54,503 bases of DNA from DATEUP01 sp041485285 (GCA_041485285.1 JBGPJF010000017.1:1-54503), one strand, 5' to 3'. Shown: positions 32,279-41,436, counted from the stretch's first letter. The notes: generated by a model not told the origin, from the sequence alone. Translations and numbers: made by a program.

Positions 32279-33028
32279 ATGAGCGAAAGAATCGGGGGCG
32301 CCGCCAAGGCGGAAGGCGTCGGCCCCGAGGCGGGCGGGATGCCCGTGGCGGCGGCGCCGGCGGCGAAGAAGTTCTTCCTCCTGGAGTACTTCGACGAGGT
32401 GCGCCGCGGGATCAGCTGGATGCGCACGGCGCCGAAGCCCGAGCAGAACATTGTGCAGAAAGTCAAAGGCGGGCTCACGAATTGGTCGAAGCTGCGCAAG
32501 GCGCGCGTGGGGATGGTCGTCGTCCTGCTCGTGGTGGGAGCGGCCTACGGGCTCTTCTCGGCGCAGGCGGGCTCCACCCCGATCGTGCCCTTTCACGGGC
32601 AGGCGGGCCCGGGGCCGACGGGGAATGAGGCCAATGGGACATTTTCGGGTCGCGTGACAGAGATGGGCAACACAAGCGGGAATACATCAGACCTCCCGAC
32701 TCGGCTTGCATCGCTCAAGGTTGTGTTGTCGTGGCGCGATGAGACAGTTGGGGGTGGCCTCCAGAACCAGCCTGACCAGCTAGGGCTTGCGGTTCGGGCG
32801 CCCAACGGCCTAAATTGGACCGTGGCGCCGACCCAGACGAGCCCGGTCCCGTGGAATCTGCCCGACCCGGCAAAGGACTACGGCGCGGGCCCCTGGGCCA
32901 TCACCGTGCTCGGCGGGACCATGGGGGACGTTACGCACGTCGGAGGCGGCACGACGTTTTGCCTCCCCTCGCGGTGCACCATGGATACTGGCAACGACTT
33001 CTCGGTCGCGTACAACGCCACCTGGTAG
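32279..33028 (+). CDS. Single-pass membrane protein with small exported beta domain
   Basis: In this 249-residue protein residues 1-77 are cytosolic and basic (FLLEYFDEVRRGISWMRT; NWSKLRKARV). A TM helix spans 78-95 (GMVVVLLVVGAAYGLF). Residues 100-249 are exported and beta-rich, with at least four N-glycosylation sequons. The domain includes LASLKVVLSWRDE and GPWAITVLGGTMGDV, resembling jelly-roll or P-domain-like folds, and one Cys pair (CLPSRC). No family assigned. It lies between amrS and the convergent purM gene. Confidence 0.65.
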   Translation: MSERIGGAAKAEGVGPEAGGMPVAAAPAAKKFFLLEYFDEVRRGISWMRTAPKPEQNIVQKVKGGLTNWSKLRKARVGMVVVLLVVGAAYGLFSAQAGSTPIVPFHGQAGPGPTGNEANGTFSGRVTEMGNTSGNTSDLPTRLASLKVVLSWRDETVGGGLQNQPDQLGLAVRAPNGLNWTVAPTQTSPVPWNLPDPAKDYGAGPWAITVLGGTMGDVTHVGGGTTFCLPSRCTMDTGNDFSVAYNATW

Positions 33029-33048
33029 GTGGGCGCTATGGGGGCCCT

Positions 33049-34098
33049 TCAGTATTCCCCGTAGCGGACGTCCCGCATGGAGGGGACACGGACGCCCCCG
33101 CCCTTGGTGGCGATTCCGATCACGCGGGCCGGGAACGACTTGCGCAGCGACGCGAGCGCCTTTGATTCGTCGGCCGCGGGCACGAGCACGGCGAACCCGA
33201 GGCCCATGTTGAACGTCTGGTACATCTCGTGGGCGCTCACGCGCCCCCACTCCTGGAGGTAGTCGAAGATGCGGGGGACGGGCATCGGCGAGTCGATCTC
33301 GAAGCTGAGGCGCGGGTTGATGCGGAGCAGGTTCCGCAGGCCGCCGCCCGTGATGTTGGCCATCCCAGTGACTTTGGCGCGGCGCAGCAGATCCATGATG
33401 GGACGCACGTAAAGGCGGGTCGGCGTCAGGAGCTCGAGCCCGAGTGTGCGGGCCCTCAAGCCTGGGAGCCCGGCGCGCAGCGAAGCGCCTTCGCGCCGCA
33501 CGATCTTGCGGATCAGCGAATAGCCGTTGCAGTGCGTGCCCGAAGATGCGATGCCGATCAGCACGTCCCCGGGGCGGGCCTTTCGGCCGTCGAGGATCTT
33601 CGATACCCGAGCGACGCCGACGGCGGTCCCCGAGAGGTCGAATTCGCGCAGCAGATCGGGCACGATGGCCGTCTCGCCCCCCGCGAGGGTCACGTTCGAT
33701 TCGTGCGCCGCGCGGTTGAGGCCCTTGCCAATTTCGCGCGTCAGCACCGGATCGGGCTTGGGGAGGGCCAAGTAGTCCACGAATGCAAGCGGCTCGGCCG
33801 CGTGGCAGATCATGTCATTCACATTCATCGCGACGCAGTCGATCCCGATCGTGTCGAACTTGTTCATCTTCCGGGCGATGAGGTGCTTGGTGCCGACGCT
33901 GTCGGTGCACACCGCGATCGCCAGCGGCCCGTAGCGAACGAACCCCGCAAACCCCGCCTTCGGGCCGACGGGCGCGCCGTCGCCCCTTCGGGAAAAGTCG
34001 ACTTCGGCCACGAGCGCCTTGATGGCGCGGATCTTGCCCGCGTGGTCGACGCCCGCGGCCTTGTACGTGAGCCCCACCGCACCACTCTGGCGAGGCAT
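33049..34098 (-). CDS. purM: Phosphoribosylformylglycinamidine cyclo-ligase (AIR synthetase)
   Basis: This 349-residue protein has PurM signatures: LTYKAAGVD at the start, CTDSVGTKHLIA, HDTIGID-like FDTIGIDCVAMNVND, GGETAIVP, and a C-terminal domain with GIASSGTHCNGYSLIRK and MANITGGGLRNLLR. It closes the imidazole ring in purine synthesis using ATP. ATG 34098 is preferred over a TTG two codons upstream. It converges on the 32279 gene. No other pur gene is in the window. Confidence 0.95.
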   Translation of the reverse strand: MPRQSGAVGLTYKAAGVDHAGKIRAIKALVAEVDFSRRGDGAPVGPKAGFAGFVRYGPLAIAVCTDSVGTKHLIARKMNKFDTIGIDCVAMNVNDMICHAAEPLAFVDYLALPKPDPVLTREIGKGLNRAAHESNVTLAGGETAIVPDLLREFDLSGTAVGVARVSKILDGRKARPGDVLIGIASSGTHCNGYSLIRKIVRREGASLRAGLPGLRARTLGLELLTPTRLYVRPIMDLLRRAKVTGMANITGGGLRNLLRINPRLSFEIDSPMPVPRIFDYLQEWGRVSAHEMYQTFNMGLGFAVLVPAADESKALASLRKSFPARVIGIATKGGGVRVPSMRDVRYGEY

Positions 34099-34199
34099 CC
34101 CCAAGAGGCGTCTTAAGGGCTAGCCCGCCGGGGCAAGGTGCACAAATGGGGCACCCACGGCGTCGGCTTCATTTGAGGCGCCGAGATGCCAACCGCTCG

Positions 34200-34676
34200 A
34201 TGATGAACGTCGCGGGGCGGCCCCAAACGGCCGCTGCCGACCCGGATGCACCCCGGGCCTTCGTGACGGCCGCAGGCGCGTGCGTGGGGGCGCTCGGCGT
34301 GATTGACTTGCTGATTGGGCTTGCGATGTTCCTCGGGGCGTCCACGTACGATGCCACGATCGATGGAAACCCCACCGCGCTTGCGATGCGCGCGTATGGC
34401 GTGCGCTCGGCGCTTGCAGGCGCCGTTTGCTTGGCGTTCGTGTGGGCCGTTTTCGCTGAGCCGGGGGCGCGCGCCCTCTGGTTCCTCTTCCCGCTCGCGA
34501 TCGCGCTTGCGGAGCTCGCCTTCGACCTCAGCGGGCTCTCCTCCGGGGCGATCCCGGCGAAGTCGCTCGCGCTCACGGCCGCCGTGCACGAAGTGCTCGC
34601 GTCGGCCGTCGGCGCGGTGGCAATTGCCGGCTGGCGCAAGGAGCGCGCGGCGCGCCTCCAGGCCAAGCCAGCGTGA
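34200..34676 (+). CDS. Four-helix membrane protein, unknown function
   Basis: This 158-residue protein has four predicted TM helices (about 22-45, 68-90, 93-112 and 126-146) and short basic ends. ATG 34200 and ATG 34203 are adjacent and cannot be separated. The second helix contains VRSALAGAVCLAFVWAVFA and the third LWFLFPLAIALAELAFDL. It resembles small DoxX-like or DUF4345-type proteins only in topology. It lies between purM and etfB, divergent from the former. Confidence 0.6.
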   Translation: MMNVAGRPQTAAADPDAPRAFVTAAGACVGALGVIDLLIGLAMFLGASTYDATIDGNPTALAMRAYGVRSALAGAVCLAFVWAVFAEPGARALWFLFPLAIALAELAFDLSGLSSGAIPAKSLALTAAVHEVLASAVGAVAIAGWRKERAARLQAKPA

Positions 34677-34686
34677 CCCCCCAAGG

Positions 34687-34695
34687 TTTTTATTT
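34687..34695 (+). promoter_or_regulatory. TATA box of etfBA
   Basis: TTTTTATTT is centred 26 nt before the ATG at 34717, so the message is predicted to be leaderless. It is among the clearest promoters in the window. Confidence 0.7.
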
Positions 34696-34716
34696 CCTCT
34701 GCGGGGTCACCCGGCG

Positions 34717-35556
34717 ATGCCTTACTTTCGGGGTTTCAAGCAGGTCGTTCTGGTCAAGCAAGTGCCCGACTTGACGGCTGGCCATGTGCCGATAAAGCCA
34801 GACGGGACCATCGACCGGTCGAAAGTCCGGCCCATGTTCAACCCCTCGGACCTTGCGGCGCTCGAGGCCGCGCTCGACCTCAAGGACCGCATGGGCGGGA
34901 TGGTGTTTCCGCTGTCGATGGGCCCTCCCGACGCCGAGCAGGTGCTGAAGGACTGCTACCGGTGCGGGACGGACTACCATTACTTGCTCACCGACCGGCG
35001 CCTCGGGGGCTCCGACACGCTCGGCACCTCCTATGCGCTTGCGCAGGCCGTGAAGTACATCGAGGCGCAGTGGGGGCCGGTCGACGTCGTCCACGCTGGG
35101 ATCAAGGCGCTCGACGGCGAGACGGGGCAAGTGGGGCCGCAGGTGGCCCGCTGGCTCGAGCGCCCGTGCATCCCCTATGCCGAGCAGGTGCTCGACATGG
35201 ACCTCACGCACCCGAAGCCCTACCACGCCGAGATCATCATCACGGGCGGCACCGCGACGGTGCGTTCGCCGCTGCCGTGCGTCGTGGTCGATGCGCCCAC
35301 GAAGTACACGGTCCGCACGCCGCTGGCTTCGCGCCTGCTCAATATGGCCGGCTTCAAGATGGAGATGCTGAACATCGACCAGATCGACTGCGTCGTGCCG
35401 TTCATCGGGGTCGACCTCTCGCCGACCAAGGTGTGGAAGTCCGAGCCGCAAACGAGCGCGGAGGGCTTCCGCGAGACGAAGTTCGTGACCCCTGACCAGA
35501 TCCCGCAGCTCGTCGACAAGTGGGGCAAGATGGGCCTCTTCAAGATGGAGGTCTGA
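34717..35556 (+). CDS. etfB: Electron transfer flavoprotein, beta subunit
   Basis: This 279-residue protein fits EtfB: VVLVKQVPDL at 10-19, NPSDLAALEAALDLKD, FPLSMGPPDAEQVLKDC, a LGGSDTLGTSYALA segment in the AMP/FAD-binding region and HAGIKALDGETGQVGPQVA. With EtfA it carries electrons from acyl-CoA dehydrogenases. The gene is followed two bases later by etfA. An acyl-CoA dehydrogenase gene lies 4.7 kb downstream. No etf:quinone oxidoreductase or fixX is present in the window. Confidence 0.93.
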   Translation: MPYFRGFKQVVLVKQVPDLTAGHVPIKPDGTIDRSKVRPMFNPSDLAALEAALDLKDRMGGMVFPLSMGPPDAEQVLKDCYRCGTDYHYLLTDRRLGGSDTLGTSYALAQAVKYIEAQWGPVDVVHAGIKALDGETGQVGPQVARWLERPCIPYAEQVLDMDLTHPKPYHAEIIITGGTATVRSPLPCVVVDAPTKYTVRTPLASRLLNMAGFKMEMLNIDQIDCVVPFIGVDLSPTKVWKSEPQTSAEGFRETKFVTPDQIPQLVDKWGKMGLFKMEV

Positions 35557-35558
35557 GG

Positions 35559-36662
35559 GTGGGGTACGAGCTGAATGGTTGGGGGATTGACGATGTCAAG
35601 GGCGTGTACGTCGTCGCGGAGCACTCGTTGGGCGAGCTTGCCGATGTGACCCCCGAGCTCGTGGGAATCGGCCGCGACCTCGCCGACGAGCAGAAGGAGA
35701 AGCTCACGGTCCTGTTGCTCGGCTACAAGGTCAAGCACCACGCACGAGCGCTCATCGAGTACGGCGCCGACCGCGTCGTGGTCGTCGATGACCCGCGGCT
35801 CAAGAACTGGGTGATCGAGCCCTACGGGCGCACGATCGGCGCTTTCTGCCACAAGGACCCCCCGCGCTCGATCCTGCTGGGGGCCACGACGGCGTCGAAC
35901 CCGCTGGCCTCCTGGATCGCCTCCGACCTCGTGACGGGGCTGGCGAGCGTATGCACCGACCTGCGCATCGCGGACGTCGAGTACCGGCGCGTGATCCTCA
36001 AGAAGCAGCTGCTCCAGAAGCGGCCGGACTTCAATGCGATCTACTTCTCGACGATCATTACGCCGGAGTTCTACCCGCAGATGGCGACGGCCCGGCCGGG
36101 CGCATTCCTGCCGAAGACGCGCGACCCCGCGAGGAAAGGCGAGGTCGTCGAGTTTGGCGCCGTCATCCACGAACACGACTTGGATGTCGAGATCGAAGAG
36201 GTCGAGCTGCAGGCGAGGCATGTGGACATGAAGCTGGCCAAGACGGTGGTTTCCTTTGGCATGGGCATCAAGAACAACCCGCGCCCGGCGCTGAAGTGGG
36301 TCGAGGAGCTTGCGCGCGAGTTTGACAACGCGCTCGTGGGGGCCACCCGGATGGCCGTGGAGCACGGCTTCATCACGCACGACCACCAGGTGGGGCTCAC
36401 GGGCACCGTCGTTCGCCCGGAAGCGTACTTCGCCATCGGCGTGAAGGGCGCCGTTCAGCACATCGTCGGGATGATGGGCTCGAAGTATGTGTTCGCGTGC
36501 AATATTGACAAGGCTGCGCCGATCGTCAACTATGCGGACGATGTCATGGTCGCCGACCTGTTTGACGTCCTTCCGGGGATCCTCGCCGAGGTGCGAGCGT
36601 GGAAGGCGAAGCACGCCGCGGTGCCCGCGCGCGCGAAGGCTGCTCCCGCCGCCAAAGCGTAA
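35559..36662 (+). CDS. etfA: Electron transfer flavoprotein, alpha subunit
   Basis: This 367-residue protein starts at GTG 35559. The N-terminal domain (1-220) includes GVYVVAEHSLGELADVT, and the C-terminal FAD-binding domain includes HDHQVGLTGTVVRPEAYFAIG then GAVQHIVGM and NIDKAAPIVNYADDVMV, all diagnostic of EtfA. It has a 15-residue Ala/Lys-rich tail. Length is a little above the classical 315-330. It forms the heterodimer with EtfB and is in the same operon; the ABC transporter genes follow in the same direction. Confidence 0.95.
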   Translation: MGYELNGWGIDDVKGVYVVAEHSLGELADVTPELVGIGRDLADEQKEKLTVLLLGYKVKHHARALIEYGADRVVVVDDPRLKNWVIEPYGRTIGAFCHKDPPRSILLGATTASNPLASWIASDLVTGLASVCTDLRIADVEYRRVILKKQLLQKRPDFNAIYFSTIITPEFYPQMATARPGAFLPKTRDPARKGEVVEFGAVIHEHDLDVEIEEVELQARHVDMKLAKTVVSFGMGIKNNPRPALKWVEELAREFDNALVGATRMAVEHGFITHDHQVGLTGTVVRPEAYFAIGVKGAVQHIVGMMGSKYVFACNIDKAAPIVNYADDVMVADLFDVLPGILAEVRAWKAKHAAVPARAKAAPAAKA

Positions 36663-36752
36663 GGGAAGCGGAGTTTCCGGGGCCGCCGAGGCTACCCCCG
36701 AGCATGCGAAACTGCAATAGTCAAGGCCGGTTTCCGGCGCACGGGATCCACC

Positions 36753-37709
36753 CTGCCAGCGATCGAGGCGCGCAACCTCGTCAAGCGCTTCGGGAACTTC
36801 ACGGCCGTGGACGGCCTGTCGGTCGAGGTCGGCGATGGCGAAATCCTCGGGTTCCTGGGCCCCAACGGCGCAGGCAAGACGACGTCCATCCGAATGATGT
36901 CGGGCTTGACGAAGCCGACTTCGGGCGAAGTAATTGTCCAAGGGAAGCGCCTGGACGCGGGAGGGCGTGGTCACCGGGGGCTCGTGGGGCTCTGCCCGCA
37001 GAACATCGTGGTGTGGGAGCACCTCACGCCGAAGGAAAACCTGCTCTTCCTCGCGGACATGTACGCCGTGCCGCGCGCACAGAGCATCCCGCGGTCCAAG
37101 GAGCTGCTCGAGCGCCTGAAGCTCGATGAGAAGGACGACAAGCTCTCGGTGCACCTCTCCGGCGGGATGAAGCGCCGGCTCAACCTCGCGCTCGCGCTCA
37201 TCCACGACCCGCCCGTGATCGTCCTTGATGAGCCGTCGGCCGGGCTCGACCCACAGTCCCGCATCGTGGTCCACGATTTCATCCAGGAGCTCGGCGCAAA
37301 GGAAGGCAAGGCTATCCTGCTCACGACCCACGAGATGGACGTCGCCGACCGGCTGGCCTCGCGCGTCGCGATCATTGACAAGGGAAGGCTCAAGGTTGTG
37401 GACACGCCGGAGCGCCTCAAGAACACGGTGGGGGAGGGCGACACCGTCGTCCTGCGGCTCAAGGATGGCGCGCGCGCCGCGAAGGCTGCGGAGGTGGCCG
37501 CGGGCGTAGGAGGGGTGCGAGGCGCCGTGGCCGTCTCGCGCGAGGTCCGCTTCCAGGCGCTCAACGCGGTCGCGAGGCTGCGTGAGGTGTTCGCGGTGCT
37601 CGAGCAGGCGGGCATCGAGGTCGAGGATGCCTCGATGCGCAAGAACACGCTCGAGGACGTGTTCATCCAACTCACCGGAAGGGCCCTGCGCGAGGAGGGA
37701 GCCGCATGA
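36753..37709 (+). CDS. ABC transporter ATP-binding protein (probable CTG start)
   Basis: This 318-residue protein is called from CTG 36753. The expected N-terminal strand (AIEARNLVKRFG) lies upstream of the only canonical start, GTG 36807, and no ATG, GTG or TTG precedes it in frame back to etfA's stop. Walker A is GPNGAGKTT (36-44), the signature is LSGGMKRRLNLALAL, and Walker B is PVIVLDEPSAGLD, with the H-loop in TTHEMDVA. A C-terminal regulatory domain follows as in DrrA/CcmA-type exporters. It overlaps the permease gene by ATGA. Substrate unknown. Confidence 0.9.
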   Translation: MPAIEARNLVKRFGNFTAVDGLSVEVGDGEILGFLGPNGAGKTTSIRMMSGLTKPTSGEVIVQGKRLDAGGRGHRGLVGLCPQNIVVWEHLTPKENLLFLADMYAVPRAQSIPRSKELLERLKLDEKDDKLSVHLSGGMKRRLNLALALIHDPPVIVLDEPSAGLDPQSRIVVHDFIQELGAKEGKAILLTTHEMDVADRLASRVAIIDKGRLKVVDTPERLKNTVGEGDTVVLRLKDGARAAKAAEVAAGVGGVRGAVAVSREVRFQALNAVARLREVFAVLEQAGIEVEDASMRKNTLEDVFIQLTGRALREEGAA

Positions 37710-39040
37710 AAGCGTTTTCCGTGGCCATCAAGGCCTACAAGGAGTTCCCGAGGGACCGCCGCGCGCTCGCGTTCCTCCTGCTCTTCCCCATCATCTTCGT
37801 GCTCGTGTTCGGGAGCGCGACGTTTGGCGTGGGCCAGCTCAACGCCCCGCACCGCATTGCGTTCCTGAATGAGGACGAAGGCGCCTGGATCGTCAACAAC
37901 ACGACGCTCGAATTCCACAACTTCGGCGATGAATTCGCCTCCAGGATGGAGAACGCCACCTACGAGAACTCAACAACGCACGTCTTCGACGTCTTCCGAA
38001 TTCCGCGGGCGGAGGCGGACGCCCAGATTGCAAACCGCAACCTCTCCGCAATCGTCACGATCCCAGCGAATTTCTCCGCCGGCGTGCGCGCGCAGATCAA
38101 CCAGACGATTTACACGACCGTCTCGACCGCGCTAGTCAAGGCGATCCTCTCCGGAAACCTTTCAGGCAACGGGACAGGAGGGCCCTCGTTTGGCAATTAC
38201 ACGATGCCCACGCTGGAGGCGAAAGTAACGGCCACGGTGGTGGTGGAAGGGGACTTCACCTACAGCGAGTTTGCAACGAGCCAGGCGTACGTCCAGGGGT
38301 TCGTCACCGGCTGGATCGACGGCCTGACGCGCTACGCGACGCAGGAGGTGCTGAAGCGCCTGCCCCCCGAGCTGCAGCAGGAGGTGGACACGGGCAGCCA
38401 CATCGATGCGCGCACGCACGGGGTGCCCGGGACGGAGGAATTCCATGTCTTCGATTGGATGGCCCCCGGCCTCTTCGTGTTCGCGACGATCCTCGTGGCG
38501 CTCGCCGTGACCAGCTGGGTCGCCCGCGAGGTGGAGGGCGGCAACCTCGAGCGCCTGAAGCTTTCGCGGATGACGACGGGCGACTTCCTCGTGGGCCTGC
38601 TCATCCCTTGGGCCTCCCTCGGCGCGCTGCAGGTCGTGCTGCTCTTCGGCACCGCCCTGCTGATGGGCTTTCATTGGCAAGGGGGCCTCTGGGCCATCTT
38701 CATCGCCATCGGGATCGGCACGCTGTCGGCCACGGCGTCGGTGGCGCTTGGGCTCCTGCTCGTCTGCTTCATCAAGAGCGAGCGGCAGGCGACGAGCATC
38801 GGCCCGCTCATCATCATCCCGATCGCGTTCCTCACGGAGGCGTTCTTCCCGATCTCGTTCACGCCGCTCGTCGAGGGGTCACCGTGGGGTCAGGCGGTGC
38901 GGGCGATGCGCGGGCTGTTGACCTTCAACCTGCCGCTCTCTTCGGTTGCCGAGTCGGTGATGTGGATGGCGGTGCAGACCGCGATCCTCTTCGCGGTGGC
39001 GATTCTGGTGTTCCGTAGGACGCGGCTCGTCGCCGAATAG
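37706..39040 (+). CDS. ABC-2 type transporter permease
   Basis: This 444-residue protein has TM1 at about 20-42 (ALAFLLLFPIIFVLVFG), a large exported domain (45-245) rich in sequons (NNTTLEF; NLSAIVTIPANF), and five more TM helices from 250 to 440. This is the architecture of ABC-2/YhgE-like exporters with an extracellular loop. ATG 37706 overlaps the ATPase stop, so expression is coupled. It is likely to export a drug, lipid or polymer; the cargo cannot be inferred. Confidence 0.9.
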   Translation: MKAFSVAIKAYKEFPRDRRALAFLLLFPIIFVLVFGSATFGVGQLNAPHRIAFLNEDEGAWIVNNTTLEFHNFGDEFASRMENATYENSTTHVFDVFRIPRAEADAQIANRNLSAIVTIPANFSAGVRAQINQTIYTTVSTALVKAILSGNLSGNGTGGPSFGNYTMPTLEAKVTATVVVEGDFTYSEFATSQAYVQGFVTGWIDGLTRYATQEVLKRLPPELQQEVDTGSHIDARTHGVPGTEEFHVFDWMAPGLFVFATILVALAVTSWVAREVEGGNLERLKLSRMTTGDFLVGLLIPWASLGALQVVLLFGTALLMGFHWQGGLWAIFIAIGIGTLSATASVALGLLLVCFIKSERQATSIGPLIIIPIAFLTEAFFPISFTPLVEGSPWGQAVRAMRGLLTFNLPLSSVAESVMWMAVQTAILFAVAILVFRRTRLVAE

Positions 39041-39042
39041 GC

Positions 39043-39327
39043 TCAAACGGCGGCCACGTCGGGCTTTTCCAACTCGACCTTGATCTTCGCGCCGCCCCGC
39101 AGGTTGAAGGTGCGCGCCATCTCAGGGGGGAACGAGAAGACGAGGTCGCCAGGCTGGCCGAAGGCCTCGCTCCAGAACACGGCGCCGGGGACGCGGACGA
39201 TGAACCGGTCCCGGGGCTTGAGGGCGAGCTCCTTTTCGACGTTCGGAGGGATCACGACGCTCCAGTACTGGACCGTCTCGTACTCGACGTCGAGTTTCTG
39301 GATGTTGCCGTCGTAGGCGAGCTTCAT
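39043..39327 (-). CDS. Small AbrB/SpoVT-like protein with two swapped-hairpin-type motifs
   Basis: This 94-residue protein starts at ATG 39327; a TTG at 39354 would add nine residues. Two segments resemble the AbrB pattern 'xxIPxxxxxxLxLKPxDRxxVxV': WSVVIPPNVEKELALKPRDR and VFSFPPEMARTFNLRGGAKI. That suggests a duplicated hairpin in one chain, which could bind DNA or a partner. The similarity is by eye and weak. The gene converges on the permease gene and lies divergent to the coiled-coil protein gene. Confidence 0.55.
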   Translation of the reverse strand: MKLAYDGNIQKLDVEYETVQYWSVVIPPNVEKELALKPRDRFIVRVPGAVFWSEAFGQPGDLVFSFPPEMARTFNLRGGAKIKVELEKPDVAAV

Positions 39328-39401
39328 CGCGACGAGAACGGGGGCGGGGGTCAAGAAGGTAGCGGGCGCCCCGGGCGCTCGGGCCCCCCTAGCGCGCGAG
39401 G

Positions 39402-39410
39402 TAGAAATAC
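39402..39410 (+). promoter_or_regulatory. TATA-like element of the coiled-coil gene
   Basis: TAGAAATAC is centred about 28-29 nt before ATG 39435, consistent with a leaderless transcript. Confidence 0.55.
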
Positions 39411-39434
39411 CGGAGGCGACGAGGGAAGGATCGA

Positions 39435-40265
39435 ATGGCGGGCGACGGCGGCCACGTTTGGGAAGTAGAGTTGCAGCAGCAGCTGGAAGCCCAGCGCGCG
39501 GGGTTCCAGCGCGTCGTGGATGAGGCGAACGCGACGATCAAGCGTCTGCGCCGGGTCATTGACGACGAGCATGAGCGCCACAGCGCGACGCAGGCCGAGC
39601 TGGAGAACCTAAAGAAGGGCTCGATTGCCATGATGAAGTACGTAACCAGCCTCCAGCGCAAGAAACATGACGAGGAGCTCGATTCGCTGAAGGAGCGCGT
39701 GCGCGAGGCGCAGCGGGCGGCGGTGCCCAAGGGCGGAAGCACGGGGAAGGGGAGGGGGCGCGACTCGCTCGAACGCAGAGCGGCCGAACTCGATGCGCGC
39801 GAGCGCGAGATCGACGAGCAATTCGCGCGGATGAGCGAGGAGCGCGAACTGCGCCGCGCGGAGGCCGACTCGCGGTTCACCTCGGAGATGGACCAGCTGC
39901 CCGAGATGCAGAAGATCATCGTCGAGAAGGACGCGGTGCGGAAGCAGCTTTCAGCGAGGTTGCGAGAGGTCGAGGCTGAAGCGCGCCGGCTGAAGCTCTT
40001 TGAAGCGGTCGGGAGGCAAAGGATGGCCGAGGGGCCAGGTGGCCGCGACCTCCAGCTTGAACTCCAAGCATGGGATGACGAGATTGTCCGCCTCCGCCAC
40101 GAACTCGCCACCCGCGACCTGGTCATCGAGGAAATGCGGCAGGCGTTTGACGCGAAGTTGCGCAACTCGATCGCGCTGCAGCGCATCAAGTACGAGGAGG
40201 AGATCGCCGACCTCAAGGCGCGGGCCGACGCCCAACGGCCGCGGCTGAGCCTGCGGCGGAAGTAG
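39435..40265 (+). CDS. Coiled-coil protein, unknown function
   Basis: This 276-residue protein is charged and almost entirely helical, with heptad-like stretches at about 10-110 (ANATIKRLRRVIDDEHERH) and 120-270 (ERRAAELDAREREIDEQFA; RHELATRDLVIEEMRQAF). They are broken by a Gly/Lys-rich linker (KGGSTGKGRGR). No signal, TM or catalytic motif was seen. It may be structural or a scaffold. The convergent acyl-CoA dehydrogenase gene ends four bases away. Confidence 0.75.
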   Translation: MAGDGGHVWEVELQQQLEAQRAGFQRVVDEANATIKRLRRVIDDEHERHSATQAELENLKKGSIAMMKYVTSLQRKKHDEELDSLKERVREAQRAAVPKGGSTGKGRGRDSLERRAAELDAREREIDEQFARMSEERELRRAEADSRFTSEMDQLPEMQKIIVEKDAVRKQLSARLREVEAEARRLKLFEAVGRQRMAEGPGGRDLQLELQAWDDEIVRLRHELATRDLVIEEMRQAFDAKLRNSIALQRIKYEEEIADLKARADAQRPRLSLRRK

Positions 40266-40269
40266 CGCG

Positions 40270-41436
40270 CTACGGGAACCGCTTCAGCAGTTCCCTGGCA
40301 ATGATTAGCCGCTGGATCTCGTTGGTCCCTTCGTAGATCTTCGTGACGCGCGCGTCGCGGTAGAGCCGCTGCACCGGGTACTCAGCCATGAACCCGGTGC
40401 CGCCGTGGATCTGCACCGCGTAGTCGGCGCACTTCATGCCGGCCTCGGAGCAGTACGTCTTCACGATGGCGCTCTCCATGGTCACGCGCTCGCCCTTGTC
40501 CATCTTGCGCGCCACATGGTACGCGAGCAGGCGGCCCGTGTAGATCATTTCGGTCATTTCCGCAAGCATGAACTGGATGGCCTCGAAGGCGACGATCGGC
40601 TGGCCGAACTGCTGGCGGCCCTTTGCGTAGTCGAGCCCGAGCTCGAGGCAGCGCATTGCAGCGCCCATGCAGCCGGCGCCGAGCCCGCAGCGGCCGGAGT
40701 CCAGCGTGCCCATGGCGACCTTGAAACCCTCGCCGACCTGCCCGATCACGTTTTCCTCGGGGACGCGGACGTTTTCGAAGAAGAGCGGGACCGTGTCCGA
40801 GCCGCGGATGCCCATCTTGTCGTCCTTCTTGCCGACCTTGAAGCCGTCCGTCTTGGTTTCGACGAGGAAAGCCGTGATGCCGCCGTGGGCGGCGAGCTTC
40901 TTGTCGTTGGCCGCGAACACCACGCAGACATCGGCGATCGACCCGTTCGTGATGAAGATCTTCGACCCGTTGAGGACCCAGTGTTTGCCTTCCTTCACCG
41001 CGGTGGTCTGGAGCGCTGCGGCGTCGGACCCGGCGTTGGGCTCCGTGAGGCCGAATGCGCCGAGGATCTCGCCCTTGGCCAGCCGCGGCAGGTAGCGCTG
41101 CTTGAGTTCCGGCGAGCCGTAATAGACAAGGGGGGACTCGCAGAGCGACGCGTGGGCCCCAAAAGCGTTGGCCGTGGAGTTGCAGGCGCGGCCAAGCTCC
41201 TCCACGACGATGCAGTAGCCGACGCGGCCGAGGCCGGCCCCGCCATACTCCGTGGGGACGGGGACGCCGAGCAGGCCGAGTTCCTTCATGCGATTGACAT
41301 TGTGCCACGGGAATTCGCCGGATTTGTCCGTGTGCTCCGCGGTGGGGGCGACCTCTTGGGTGGCGAAGTCGCGCACCATCTGGCGCAGCATGTCCTCCTC
41401 TTCGGTAAACTCGATACCGCTGAAGTCCTTCGGCAC
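40270..41436 (-). CDS. Acyl-CoA dehydrogenase
   Basis: This 388-residue protein shows the full family: FGLTEPNAGSDAAALQT, KIFITNGSIADV, MGIRGSDTVPLFFENV, and a C-terminal domain with VQIHGGTGFMAEYPVQRLYRD and IYEGTNEIQR carrying the catalytic base Glu369. The length and Glu position fit short-chain or branched-chain enzymes. It oxidises acyl-CoA to enoyl-CoA with FAD and passes electrons to EtfBA. Start GTG 41436 has a GGGAGG site nearby, and a CATTATC TATA-like element lies about 48 nt upstream. It lies 130 nt beyond the nuo operon, on the same strand. Confidence 0.95.
   Translation of the reverse strand: MPKDFSGIEFTEEEDMLRQMVRDFATQEVAPTAEHTDKSGEFPWHNVNRMKELGLLGVPVPTEYGGAGLGRVGYCIVVEELGRACNSTANAFGAHASLCESPLVYYGSPELKQRYLPRLAKGEILGAFGLTEPNAGSDAAALQTTAVKEGKHWVLNGSKIFITNGSIADVCVVFAANDKKLAAHGGITAFLVETKTDGFKVGKKDDKMGIRGSDTVPLFFENVRVPEENVIGQVGEGFKVAMGTLDSGRCGLGAGCMGAAMRCLELGLDYAKGRQQFGQPIVAFEAIQFMLAEMTEMIYTGRLLAYHVARKMDKGERVTMESAIVKTYCSEAGMKCADYAVQIHGGTGFMAEYPVQRLYRDARVTKIYEGTNEIQRLIIARELLKRFP

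Noticed and set aside
35220..37670. 816-codon minus-strand open frame across etfBA and the ABC ATPase gene
   Set aside because: It spans several clear plus-strand genes and their gaps; no recognisable domains.
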